Shown piece after piece: positions 38,350 through 47,045 of a stretch of DNA of 64,000 nt. Location of the stretch: the NCBI GenBank assembly GCA_045802605.1, contig JBJMQS010000066.1, forward strand, positions 186,001 to 250,000. The letters run 5' to 3'. A program made the position numbers and the translations under genes. The first letter of the stretch is position 1; the number at the start of each line of letters is the position of its first letter. The DNA is from JBJMQS01 sp045802605 (GTDB lineage: Bacteria; Planctomycetota; Planctomycetia; Gemmatales; Gemmataceae). The notes beneath the pieces were generated by a model. The model searched no databases, was not told the origin of the DNA, and was given only the letters and a program-made list of their open reading frames with translations.

Positions 38350-39873
38350 ATGTCAGCGATCCTTGGGATAGACCTTGGCACCTCGTACTGCGCAGTTGCT
38401 ACGCTCGACGAAGCGGGCCGTGCAGTCACTATTCCCAATCACGATGGCGAAATGCTCACTCCGAGCATCGTTTATCTCGGTGAAGGCAATGCCGTGATTG
38501 GCCAGGCCGCTCTGGACGCGGCCCAGGAATTCCCGGACCAAGTCGCGTCACTAGTCAAACGCCGCATGGGTTATGCGGACTATGGCCGACAGATTCATGG
38601 CCGAGCGTTCCGGCCCGAGACATTGGCCGCGGTGATCCTGAAGAAACTCATCACTGACGCCGCAGAACGCGTTGGTCCAATCGAGCGAGCCGTCATCACA
38701 GTCCCGGCCTATTTCGATGACACGCGGCGCAAGGCGACGCAAGATGCAGGCCGCATTGCTGGGCTCGGTTCGGTGGATATTTTTGACGAACCTTGCGCCG
38801 CTGCACTCTCTTACACATTCGGTGCGGGCCGCGATCACGATCGCGACGAAACGATTCTCGTTTATGACCTCGGCGGGGGTACGTTTGATGTGAGCATCGT
38901 CCGCACTTCGCGACGGCGATTCCAAACACTAGCAATCGAAGGTGACGTGCGACTTGGCGGACATGATTGGGATAGCCGCATTGTCGATTTCGTCGCGGAG
39001 GAATTCATCAAGCAGCACGGCAGCGACCCACGGACTGACTCAAAGTCCCGAGCTCAACTCTTCGCTGCCGCCGAGCGAGCCAAGCGAACGCTCAGCAAGC
39101 TAGAACACACCACGCTAACGACTTCGCACGGTGGCCATACGCTGGCATTGCCGCTGTCGCGCAGTGAATTGGAAAACATCACTCGCGACCTATTGACACG
39201 CACCCGGCTGACCGTGCAGCAGGTGCTCAAGCACGCTGGGCTGGGTTGGAACCGCATCGACCGCGTGCTGCTCGTCGGCGGCGCAACGCATATGCCGATG
39301 ACCCGGCAAATGCTTCGCGAGTTGAGCGGCCGGCCGCCCGAGTCGGGCCTGGCGGTCAGCGAAGTCGTGGCCCGGGGGGCGGCCCTGCACGGCGGAATTC
39401 TCGCGGCCCGCCACAATCGCGCACCAGATGCTACTGGCGGCTTGAACGACGTCGTCGAGATCCACGTCAACGCGCATAGCTTGGGCGTAGAAGTTCGCCA
39501 TCAAAACGAACGCATCAGCGACATCGTCATCCCCAAAAACACGCAACTGCCGGCAGGCTCGACGCGCGTCTATCGCACAGTGCAAGAGGATCAACGCAAA
39601 GTTCGCGTCCGCGTATTGCAGGGCGAGGCGAGGCAAGCAGAGGCCTGCATTCCGGTCGGCGAGTGCTGGATCGACGAACTTCCGCCAGGCCTGGCCGCCC
39701 ACTCACCTGTTGAAGTTACCTGTGGCTGCCGCGAGGATGGTCTAATCGTCGTCACTGCCCGCGACCCCGAAAGCGGTAAATCCGTGCGAGCGGAACTACA
39801 CAGAGAAGGCGGCCTAAGCGATGCCGAGATCGCGTGGGAGAAAGCGTGGCTGGATAAGTTGACGCTGCTGTAG
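38350..39873 (+). CDS. Short Hsp70 (DnaK-like) protein
   Basis: A 507-residue Hsp70. The ATPase domain has GIDLGTSYCAVA (phosphate 1), YDLGGGTFDVSIV (phosphate 2) and LLVGGATHMP (adenosine loop). A substrate-binding beta domain follows (residues 370-470, e.g. PLSR is before it; SLGVEVRHQNERISDIV is within it). DnaK usually has about 640 residues; this protein lacks most of the C-terminal helical lid. Such short Hsp70s are common in planctomycetes. It may work with a specialised DnaJ partner, not in the window. Start at 38350; the stop is 23 bases from the convergent unknown gene. Confidence 0.88.
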   Translation: MSAILGIDLGTSYCAVATLDEAGRAVTIPNHDGEMLTPSIVYLGEGNAVIGQAALDAAQEFPDQVASLVKRRMGYADYGRQIHGRAFRPETLAAVILKKLITDAAERVGPIERAVITVPAYFDDTRRKATQDAGRIAGLGSVDIFDEPCAAALSYTFGAGRDHDRDETILVYDLGGGTFDVSIVRTSRRRFQTLAIEGDVRLGGHDWDSRIVDFVAEEFIKQHGSDPRTDSKSRAQLFAAAERAKRTLSKLEHTTLTTSHGGHTLALPLSRSELENITRDLLTRTRLTVQQVLKHAGLGWNRIDRVLLVGGATHMPMTRQMLRELSGRPPESGLAVSEVVARGAALHGGILAARHNRAPDATGGLNDVVEIHVNAHSLGVEVRHQNERISDIVIPKNTQLPAGSTRVYRTVQEDQRKVRVRVLQGEARQAEACIPVGECWIDELPPGLAAHSPVEVTCGCREDGLIVVTARDPESGKSVRAELHREGGLSDAEIAWEKAWLDKLTLL

Positions 39874-39896
39874 GAAAGCGTTGTCCCTTGGGGGAT

Positions 39897-41519
39897 TCAA
39901 AATGGAATGTCCTCGCCGCTTGAACCCCATGCGTTCTCCGACAAAGTAGGATTCAGAAAATTTTCGAGAGTGATGGTCAAAGAGTTGCATTTTTCTGCTG
40001 AATTGGGATAAGCCTCACGAACTGCAGCGAGGCAATCTACAAATCGCTCGATCACTGGATTGATGAGGGCCTCGCTAATTGAGCGCTCTAATGTTTGCAA
40101 GACCTCGCGCATATTACCGAAATCCCGGTTGAGCTGATCGATGACGCGTTGAGTGGCGGGGCCCGCGAGTTCTGCCGTCCAGCCGCGAATGTCGGTCATC
40201 AACTCCGCAAGACGACATCCGATGCCGAAAAGGCGTATGCCTAAAGGCACTTCAGGCCCGTCTGCCGTGGCAAAACTCGACGACCACACAGAATTCTCTG
40301 CTCGCGGGTCGGTTACCCCCAGTCGCTCGCATTCGGCCCGCTCAGCATTGAACCTCCGTCTATGCTCCTCCCATTCCCGCTGTTCGCTTTCCCACTCATC
40401 GCGCGTGCGATGATGGAGGTCGAACGCAAACTCGTCTTCCATGTTGCAGCCATCGAGGTGCCAGAATGCTGGCCCCGGCATATCCGCGAGCATTTGGCAA
40501 CAAGGGCAGTCTGGATCGACCATCGCAGCACGCCCCGAAATTCCTTCTGGCAGTCGCGCTCGTTCACGATCGATCATAGATCGTGGCGTTCTTCCATGAT
40601 TTTCCGGTTGCGGTGTATTGAGCCATTCTTGGCTAACGACTTCGAGTCGCGGTACCTCCTGAGTCAGAAAATCCCCGACCGTAAGCAGTTCCGAATGAGT
40701 ATAGTCCTGAATCAACTGCTCCCAGCATGACCAAAGCAACTCACGCACAAGATAGTAATAATGCACCAATTCATGCGTTCCGAAACCACCGTAGCGAAAT
40801 GCACGCGATGATAGGTCCAGGCCTGGTGGGCATTTCTTGAGAAGTGACCACCGTTCGCTCTGATCCTGAAGATCCCAGTTGATGTGGCCTTTGCGGTCCA
40901 ACGCAACCTCTCGCGGGCAACGGCCGCCCAGGTCCTCGCGCGGCGTTAAGAGCCATTCCGCGTGAATCTCTTTCAGAGCATTCTGGACGTCATGCGAATC
41001 TGCTGCGGACCCGAGCGTCGAAAATTGCGCGAATGTTCGCCGTGCCATGAACTCCATCATCGACGAACCGTAGAACACGCTCCGAACGTCGAGAATGGGC
41101 TTTACATTTTCGCGCCGCCTTTGCGCTGCAATAGCCTGCCATACGAACCGATCGTTCATCAGCAGCCAGTCGTCGGCCAAGTGATAGGGCAACACGATGT
41201 CCGTTTCATGGTGCCCATCGTGATAACAAACTCCACCGGAACGTTCCAACGAGGAATAGGTCGAATCCATGACCACGATGCGCGCGATCAAGTCAATTAG
41301 GACGAATCCGGAATCGTAAGGCTCGTCAATCAATCCGCGAGAGAAGGTACCAAAGAATGGACGACTCGTTTTGGCAAAACGAGCAGTGGCGACTTCGAGT
41401 TCCGCCAGTGTCGTCGGATCGGCGCTGAGCCCCGCGATAGCGCGATCAGCCGAGCCACCGTGAATTGTGCCAGACCAGTCTCGATCCGCTTCCCGAATGA
41501 CCAACCGTACCTCGCTCAT
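39897..41519 (-). CDS. Unrecognised 540-residue protein with two WLxTP motifs
   Basis: No family was recognised. The protein carries two similar segments: AEWLLTPREDLGGRCPREV and, about 100 residues later, QEWLNTPQPENHGRTPRSM. The pattern WLxTPxxxxxGRxP recalls the DUF2384 (MbcA/ParS/Xre antitoxin) signature, but the context is different. A Cys cluster (DPDCPCCQML) near residue 345 could bind metal. The rest is soluble, with many Trp and Tyr and a long acidic-helical end. GAGGA precedes the ATG at 41519; earlier in-frame starts are weaker. It converges with the Hsp70 gene and stands alone. Confidence 0.6.
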   Translation of the reverse strand: MSEVRLVIREADRDWSGTIHGGSADRAIAGLSADPTTLAELEVATARFAKTSRPFFGTFSRGLIDEPYDSGFVLIDLIARIVVMDSTYSSLERSGGVCYHDGHHETDIVLPYHLADDWLLMNDRFVWQAIAAQRRRENVKPILDVRSVFYGSSMMEFMARRTFAQFSTLGSAADSHDVQNALKEIHAEWLLTPREDLGGRCPREVALDRKGHINWDLQDQSERWSLLKKCPPGLDLSSRAFRYGGFGTHELVHYYYLVRELLWSCWEQLIQDYTHSELLTVGDFLTQEVPRLEVVSQEWLNTPQPENHGRTPRSMIDRERARLPEGISGRAAMVDPDCPCCQMLADMPGPAFWHLDGCNMEDEFAFDLHHRTRDEWESEQREWEEHRRRFNAERAECERLGVTDPRAENSVWSSSFATADGPEVPLGIRLFGIGCRLAELMTDIRGWTAELAGPATQRVIDQLNRDFGNMREVLQTLERSISEALINPVIERFVDCLAAVREAYPNSAEKCNSLTITLENFLNPTLSENAWGSSGEDIPF

Positions 41520-41767
41520 AGCCATCCTCACATTGCGTAAGTTCCCATCTAGTTAAGCAATGATTAAATAGGCGCCTTCGGGGTCAACGACCAATTTGTT
41601 AAGTCAAAAACAGGCCTATGGTGCTGCTTCGATGAAAACACGATGGGGCAAGCCAAATGACGTGCGAAGCAGGGCAAATGAAAAAGTGCGATACACGCCT
41701 AAGTGACAGGGGAGATAGTGGTTCGACTGCCGAGATGATAGAAGCTGATCTGCTGAATATCAATTGC

Positions 41768-42259
41768 TCAGCTTTCTTCTGACCAACAGCCCAGCAGCCG
41801 CCGCACGACGACCAGTTGCCCCAGATGGTAGGCATTGTGGTCCGCGACTAAGAGTGCTTCGCGAAGAATCGTCTGCCCGTCGCCATGTGGGATACGTGCG
41901 AGCAGATCAACCGATGGATCAGAGATCAAGGCGCACATCGCTGCCAAGTCCGCACGAAATGCATCCACCGCTTTGTCCCAGGCTCGGTCATCCGGCGGCC
42001 CATCACTGTGCGGCCAATATCCTTCGGGCCACGGCGGCGAGACATGCTTCGAGTTGCGGCAGAATTCCAGAATGTCCGACTGGGCGATGCGCATGTGCTC
42101 GACGAGTCGCCATGGCGTGTGGGGAAATAGCGGAACTTTGCCGCCACGCAATTCCGGCGGGATGTCGGCAACTGCTTTGTTGAAGTCGAGGTGTGCGCCG
42201 CCGCCCTCGAGAACGTAGACGAGGTGTTCGCGGAGTGAGGTGTGCGGGTCAGAAGCCAT
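41768..42259 (-). CDS. DinB-like protein
   Basis: A 163-residue protein with the pattern of the DinB/YfiT four-helix bundle: HTPWRLVEHMRIAQSDILEF near residue 47 (a metal-site His on the second helix) and VADHNAYHLGQLVVVRRLLG near residue 138, where the HNAYHLGQ motif supplies two more histidines. These three histidines bind divalent metal in DinB proteins, many of which are thiol transferases or have unknown activity. A tryptophan-rich tract (SPPWPEGYWPH) lies in the middle. Start at the ATG at 42259. It stands alone; the 42260-42599 gap upstream holds an inverted repeat. Confidence 0.8.
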   Translation of the reverse strand: MASDPHTSLREHLVYVLEGGGAHLDFNKAVADIPPELRGGKVPLFPHTPWRLVEHMRIAQSDILEFCRNSKHVSPPWPEGYWPHSDGPPDDRAWDKAVDAFRADLAAMCALISDPSVDLLARIPHGDGQTILREALLVADHNAYHLGQLVVVRRLLGCWSEES

Positions 42260-42327
42260 GGGGTCGTCTCACAATCTAGCGGGCATTGGCTGCGGAAATT
42301 ATATCGGCTTCGATGCGAGTCGCTGTT

Positions 42328-42480
42328 TTGTTGGCCGGACGCGCAAGCGACGGGAGGCAGAGACTTGGTCCCACTTGGGGGATTGTGATTTCTTGTAGTT
42401 CGACGCGATGCCATAGTGAGGTAGAATACCCCAATGGGGCGAAGTGTCTGACACCCGTAGCTTGCGCGTCCGGCTAACAA
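42328..42480. repeat. Long inverted repeat with GGCCGGACGCGCAAG arms
   Basis: The arm at 42328-42348 (TTGTTGGCCGGACGCGCAAG) pairs with 42460-42480 (one G-T), with about 110 bases between. Its bases are related to the 2058-2129 element (both have a GTTAGCC or GTTGGCC core next to a CGACGC or GGACGC stretch). It lies in the 42260-42599 gap, where no gene was seen. Confidence 0.7.
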
Positions 42481-42599
42481 GCCAAATGCAGATCACATCG
42501 AAGCCCTAAGAAAAACTCTGCTCTTGCCCAAAACCCGCGGGCTGGATTACTCTCGCACTGCCCGCCGTGCGCGCCGAACGTCGCAATCGGAGAAGATCG

Positions 42600-43295
42600 T
42601 TGGCCGACAAGACCGAAAAACTGATCATCGACGCACTGCGCTTGGCCACGACCGAGCGTGCTGGCGTGCCGCTATTGGCCAATCGCAAGGAGCCGGGCCT
42701 TTTCCCGGCGTCCGCGTCCGGCCAGTCCGCTGCAGAGCGGGCCTGTTCCCTCGGGCTCATCGCACAGACCGGGTCGAATTCATCGCTCTGGTCGGCCACT
42801 GAGGCCGGGTTGAATTGGCTATTGAAGCAGTCGAGTCCGCGACAAGTTTTGGAAGACTGCGTTCGCGCGATTGAAGCTCGCCAGGAACAACTCGAGAAGA
42901 TTCGCGCCACCGTCAGCCGCACCCACGCGAATCTCGACGGCCTTCGCGCGACGATCGAGCGCGCGTTGGCACCGGTGACGCCGGCTAGCGCAGTTCGGCA
43001 ATCGGTGTCCGAATTGCTCACGCGTTGGGATGGCGCTTCGGGACAGGATTGCCCGCTGCCGGATTTGTTTCGCCAGTTACAAGAGATCAACAGCGGCCTG
43101 TCCATCGGTGAATTCCACGATGCTCTTCGCGCCTTGCGTGCGGAGCAGCGTCTGGAATTGCATCCGTGGACGGGTCCGCTCTATGCCATGCCCGAGCCCG
43201 TGTACGCCCTGCTTTGCGGGCACGAAGTTGTGTACTACGCGCGGGCACGGGCGACCGCGCCGAGCACCGAGCCGTATCTCGCCGAAGCGGGTTGA
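42600..43295 (+). CDS. Winged-helix/coiled-coil protein of a two-gene cassette
   Basis: A 231-residue protein with no recognised family. Residues 5-75 look like a winged helix (LIIDALRLATTERAGVPLLA followed by a wing strand SSLWSATEAGLNWLL). A coiled coil lies near residues 85-125 (EARQEQLEKIRATVSRTHAN). A second winged-helix-like unit covers about 135-205 (DLFRQLQEINSGLSIGEFHD to RLELHPW). The start is TTG at 42600 with GGAG seven bases upstream; an alternative ATG or GTG is at 42567. The ATPase gene follows after 28 bases with its own strong site, so the two are a unit. The protein may be a DNA-binding or adaptor partner. Confidence 0.6.
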   Translation: MADKTEKLIIDALRLATTERAGVPLLANRKEPGLFPASASGQSAAERACSLGLIAQTGSNSSLWSATEAGLNWLLKQSSPRQVLEDCVRAIEARQEQLEKIRATVSRTHANLDGLRATIERALAPVTPASAVRQSVSELLTRWDGASGQDCPLPDLFRQLQEINSGLSIGEFHDALRALRAEQRLELHPWTGPLYAMPEPVYALLCGHEVVYYARARATAPSTEPYLAEAG

Positions 43296-43323
43296 GCGCT
43301 TGCTGACCTCAGGAGGAGGCCAC

Positions 43324-45489
43324 ATGTCTGCGATTGTCGATCGACCGGTGACAGAACGTGCTCTTGAGGCGCTGCGTCGAGCCGGCAACCCATTCCGCAA
43401 CTACTTCGCTCGCAATCCCGACGATGAAGTCTGCGCCCGCTACCATGTGCCGGAGTTGTACGCCGAAGAGCGAAAGCAGCTTTTCAGCATCGTCGATTTG
43501 TATCGGCATGACTCGATGACGCAGTCGGAAGTCGTGCCCATCCTCGGCAACAAAGGCTCGGGCAAAACACACCTGCTCTACTCGATCAAGCATGGCCATG
43601 ACGGCTCGGGGCAAATCCTCGTCACGCCCGGCGTGTATCAGAAAGACTCCGATTTTCTCGAATACCTGCTATTTCAGACCGTGGACACATTGCTCGGCGG
43701 CGGGCGGCAGCGGGGTCAACGGCCCCTCGAGTCAGTCGGCGACGAACTGAGCCGGCGAATTCTCGCCCACGCATTGGATGACCTGTCAGCCGCGGCGAAA
43801 GCGCGCCTGTTCCCATCCACGGGACGCTGGAAGCGTATCTTCGGCCTCGGCAACTCACGAGATCGCGCGGCGGATCTGTCGGCCGCGCTCGCCTCGTCCG
43901 CGCCATCGCGGCACAAGGGTTCGCGGGTCCGCCGGCTCATCGCGGACGCCGGCCTTGATCCGGCCTTTGCGTGCGACATCGCCTGCAACTATGTGGACCA
44001 CACGGAGACGCACAATACTGCGGGCCTAATGCGGCGAGCAATATTTGAAGGATTCTGCAAAGCCACGCTCTTGGGCGATGAGTCCGACCTCGCAAATTTC
44101 CTGACCAACGGATTTGCGGAATTGCCTTACAGCGTCCGGCCCACGCGACAGGACTTGGTGCTGACACTGTTCAAAGTCCTGATGGAGATCTTCCGCGGGC
44201 TGAAGCTACCGGTGGTGGTGGCATTCGATCAGCTTGAAGATTTGCTCCTGGCTCGACGTACCGACGATGGCCACAAAATCGCCGAAGCGTTTTTCGCGGG
44301 CATCGTGCAGGCCATGCACCAAATTGACGGGCTGTGCTTCCTCGTGTTCGCCGAGCGCGGACTTTGGAACCGGTTCGTGCCATCGCTGGATGGCTATATC
44401 CAGGATCGGCTTAACAATCCAATTCACATTGCCGGTTACGGCTCGGTTCAGGCACTGCGGCTGGAAGCGCCGGAACCCGGTTTGGTGATGCAAGTGGTCG
44501 AAGCCCGGCTCGCACCGGCGCTCATGGACGTGACCAATGCGGCTGGGTTGAGCCCGATTTTCCCCTTCACGGAAGAGCAGCTTCTGCGAATCGCGCAGAA
44601 CGAGCCGACCTTGCGCGACATGCTGCAACAATGCCGACAACTGTTCGACCGAGTCGTCTTCGATCGTGAAGAAGTCCACACGCCGCCGACAGCCACCATC
44701 GCACCGGAACCGAAGACTGAAAACCGCTTGCCTCCGATGGAGGATGACCCGAACAAGTTTGGCAATTTGACGATTAAGTCCACTGTTGTGATTCCTTCAC
44801 CCGAGGACGAAGCCGATATCTTCGAGGCGCCGAGTGAACCCGAGATCATCACGCCGCCGTTGACGCACGCCGGCATGTTGGAGCTTTGGGAACAGGAGCA
44901 GCGGATCGCCCGGCGCAAGCTCGAACCCGAGGGGGCACTGCAAGGGGCGACGCGCGAACTGCAGGCGGGCCTCGGCACGTTTTTGCAGATGTGCCATGAG
45001 CATGGGGTGAAGGTGGGGCCGTGGCGGCTGCACCACGTCGTCGGCGAGTGGAGCTTCGGCGAACATCCCACCTACGGGGCCATTACAATCGCCCATTGGG
45101 CCTGCCGGGGCGCTCAACCATGGAAAGTCGGCATTGGGCTCTTTCTCGCCCGCAGTGGCGGCAAACCGAAAGACCTGGAAGTGAAGCTCTCCGCCCTCGA
45201 CGTCCAACCGGCGATGTTAGACCACTTGATCTTGCTCCGGCCGGAAGATGATCTTGGCTTGTCCGGCAAAAGCAAGCAACTCTGGCAAGACGCGGAGCGA
45301 CGTGGGCACCACGCCCGCATTGAGCCCATCAGTTTGGATGGATTTGCTCAGATCGCCAGCTTCCCTCGCTGGCTTTCGGCCCTCGGCGATGCATCACCCG
45401 CCGGTCAGCCAGTATCCAATTTGGCCGACCTGATTCAGGAACAATGCGAGAAATTGTTGGAACAAGTCTGCATGCCGATCCAAGGTTGA
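43324..45489 (+). CDS. Large AAA-type P-loop ATPase of a two-gene cassette
   Basis: A 721-residue protein. Walker A is GNKGSGKT at residues 75-82; Walker B is VVVAFDQLEDLL at about 297-308, with the acidic pair DQ-ED of the AAA/STAND group. Residues 470-560 form an acidic, low-complexity linker (EEVHTPPTATIAPEPK and SPEDEADIFEAPSEPE). Residues about 570-700 form a separate alpha/beta domain (WRLHHVVGEWSFGEHPTYG, then AITIAHWACRG) of no known family, which might be a nuclease-like or DNA-binding fold; no clear catalytic motif could be assigned. AGGAGGAGG precedes the ATG. It pairs with the winged-helix protein 28 bases upstream. A role in DNA-related conflict or maintenance is a guess. Confidence 0.65.
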   Translation: MSAIVDRPVTERALEALRRAGNPFRNYFARNPDDEVCARYHVPELYAEERKQLFSIVDLYRHDSMTQSEVVPILGNKGSGKTHLLYSIKHGHDGSGQILVTPGVYQKDSDFLEYLLFQTVDTLLGGGRQRGQRPLESVGDELSRRILAHALDDLSAAAKARLFPSTGRWKRIFGLGNSRDRAADLSAALASSAPSRHKGSRVRRLIADAGLDPAFACDIACNYVDHTETHNTAGLMRRAIFEGFCKATLLGDESDLANFLTNGFAELPYSVRPTRQDLVLTLFKVLMEIFRGLKLPVVVAFDQLEDLLLARRTDDGHKIAEAFFAGIVQAMHQIDGLCFLVFAERGLWNRFVPSLDGYIQDRLNNPIHIAGYGSVQALRLEAPEPGLVMQVVEARLAPALMDVTNAAGLSPIFPFTEEQLLRIAQNEPTLRDMLQQCRQLFDRVVFDREEVHTPPTATIAPEPKTENRLPPMEDDPNKFGNLTIKSTVVIPSPEDEADIFEAPSEPEIITPPLTHAGMLELWEQEQRIARRKLEPEGALQGATRELQAGLGTFLQMCHEHGVKVGPWRLHHVVGEWSFGEHPTYGAITIAHWACRGAQPWKVGIGLFLARSGGKPKDLEVKLSALDVQPAMLDHLILLRPEDDLGLSGKSKQLWQDAERRGHHARIEPISLDGFAQIASFPRWLSALGDASPAGQPVSNLADLIQEQCEKLLEQVCMPIQG

Positions 45490-45495
45490 ACGGCC

Positions 45496-45529
45496 GAGAA
45501 CACGGAGAATTGCAATTCTCCGTGTTCTC
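45496..45529. repeat. Perfect 34-base palindrome
   Basis: GAGAACACGGAGAATTG at 45496-45512 is the exact reverse complement of 45513-45529. It follows the ATPase stop by seven bases and precedes folC. It may form a hairpin or bind a dimeric protein; no T tract follows directly. Confidence 0.75.
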
Positions 45530-45556
45530 TGTGGGTTCTGTGATTAATCTGAATTC

Positions 45557-46879
45557 ATGTCTCCCGACGAAGCCCTGACATATTGGTACTCGCGCGCCGA
45601 TTACGAACGCTCGGCGATCAAGCCTGGCGATCTGAAGCTCGATCGCATGCAGGAGTTACTTCATCGGCTCAGCAATCCTCATGACAAGCTGCGGATTATT
45701 CACATCGCCGGGAGCAAGGGCAAAGGCTCGACAGCCGCGATGTTCGCGGCCGTGGGCCAAGCAGCCGGTCTGCGATGCGGCCTCTTCACGTCGCCTCACC
45801 TTGTCGACGTGTCCGAGCGAATTCAGATCAACGGACACACAATCTCGCGCGAAGCCATTGCCGAGCTAATGACGGAAATCCGGCCGCACGCCGACGAGAT
45901 GGAGCGTAGCGGTGAGGCACCGACGTTTTTCGAGATCGGCACCGCGGTGGGTTTTCTTCACTTCGCTCGACAAGGCGTGGAACTGGCTGTCGTTGAAGTG
46001 GGGCTCGGGGGCCGCTTTGATTCGACGAATGTTTGCACGCCGATTCTCAGTGTCATCACCAGCATCAGCTACGAGCACACCGCAATCCTCGGCAACACGC
46101 TGGCACAGATTGCCTTTGAGAAAGCCGGCATTATCAAGCCGGGCGTGCCAGTTATTAGCGGGGCAACGGAGCCCGAAGCACAGACAACCATTGAGGCTAT
46201 TGCTCGGGAGCGCGGTTCTCCGCTTCTCCAATTGGGTCGCGACTTTCAGGTTTCTTACAAACCCGGGCGTATTGCGAGTGATGGAGATTGCACACCGGCC
46301 GAGGTCACTGCCAAGATTGGCCAAGAGAACTCCGGACCTCACAAACTAGGACTGCTGGGCGCTCATCAGGCTGCCAATGCCTCACTCGTGATTGTCGGTG
46401 CCCGTCAGCTAGGAATCGCGGACGCGGAAGTGGCTCGTGGGTTAGCAGACGTTCGCTGGCCGGCTAGGCTTGAAGTTTTTCCGGGGTCACCCGTCGTCGT
46501 GCTGGATTGTGCCCACAACGTGGCATCGTTTGAATCGCTTGTGGAATCCCTCGCAGAATCATTCGCGTTTTCGCATCGGACGCTGGTGTGGGCATTGTCG
46601 TCTGACAAAGACTTGCATGGGATCGCGGCCCTCATTGCGAATTCTTTCCAGCGATTCGTGGTGACGCGATATCGAGACAATCCGCGTTCTGTGCCGCCTC
46701 CACATCTGGCCGAAGCCATTCGTTCCGCGCGAGAGAATGCCGAAGTCACATGGTTCGATGACCCGACCGAGGCGTTGGCGGCCGCCTGTAGCGACCCGGC
46801 GACGTTGGTGGTGGTTGCCGGGTCGGTGTTCTTGGCAGGTAACCTCCGGCCTTCGTTGGTTCAGCGTTCGTCAAGATAG
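45557..46879 (+). CDS. folC: Folylpolyglutamate synthase / dihydrofolate synthase
   Basis: Adds glutamate to dihydropteroate and folates (Mur ligase fold, ATP-dependent). The 440-residue protein has the P-loop GSKGKGST near residue 54, LFTSPHLVDVSERI near residue 77, and the Mg-binding strand GLGGRFDSTNV near residue 150. The domain-swap segment ending in LDCAHNVASFESL follows at about 315. Length is typical (410-440). The start at 45557 is the first Met of the conserved N-terminus (SPDEALTYWYSRAD). It stands alone between a palindrome and the STN-domain gene. Confidence 0.94.
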   Translation: MSPDEALTYWYSRADYERSAIKPGDLKLDRMQELLHRLSNPHDKLRIIHIAGSKGKGSTAAMFAAVGQAAGLRCGLFTSPHLVDVSERIQINGHTISREAIAELMTEIRPHADEMERSGEAPTFFEIGTAVGFLHFARQGVELAVVEVGLGGRFDSTNVCTPILSVITSISYEHTAILGNTLAQIAFEKAGIIKPGVPVISGATEPEAQTTIEAIARERGSPLLQLGRDFQVSYKPGRIASDGDCTPAEVTAKIGQENSGPHKLGLLGAHQAANASLVIVGARQLGIADAEVARGLADVRWPARLEVFPGSPVVVLDCAHNVASFESLVESLAESFAFSHRTLVWALSSDKDLHGIAALIANSFQRFVVTRYRDNPRSVPPPHLAEAIRSARENAEVTWFDDPTEALAAACSDPATLVVVAGSVFLAGNLRPSLVQRSSR

Positions 46880-47045
46880 CGAAGCATTTCCGATTCTAAC
46901 GCCGCACGGATTGGCCGATCAAAACGAGTCTTCGGATCGGCATCGACACCTATCAGAGCGAATGAGGTCAGAGGGAATCAGAAATGATTCGCTCGGACCC
47001 TATTTGTCGAAGATTGACATGCGCTTTTCTGCGAGGACCGTGGCT

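Noticed and set aside
38350..39873. Canonical DnaK
   Set aside because: The protein is 507 residues and lacks the C-terminal lid, so it was not named dnaK.
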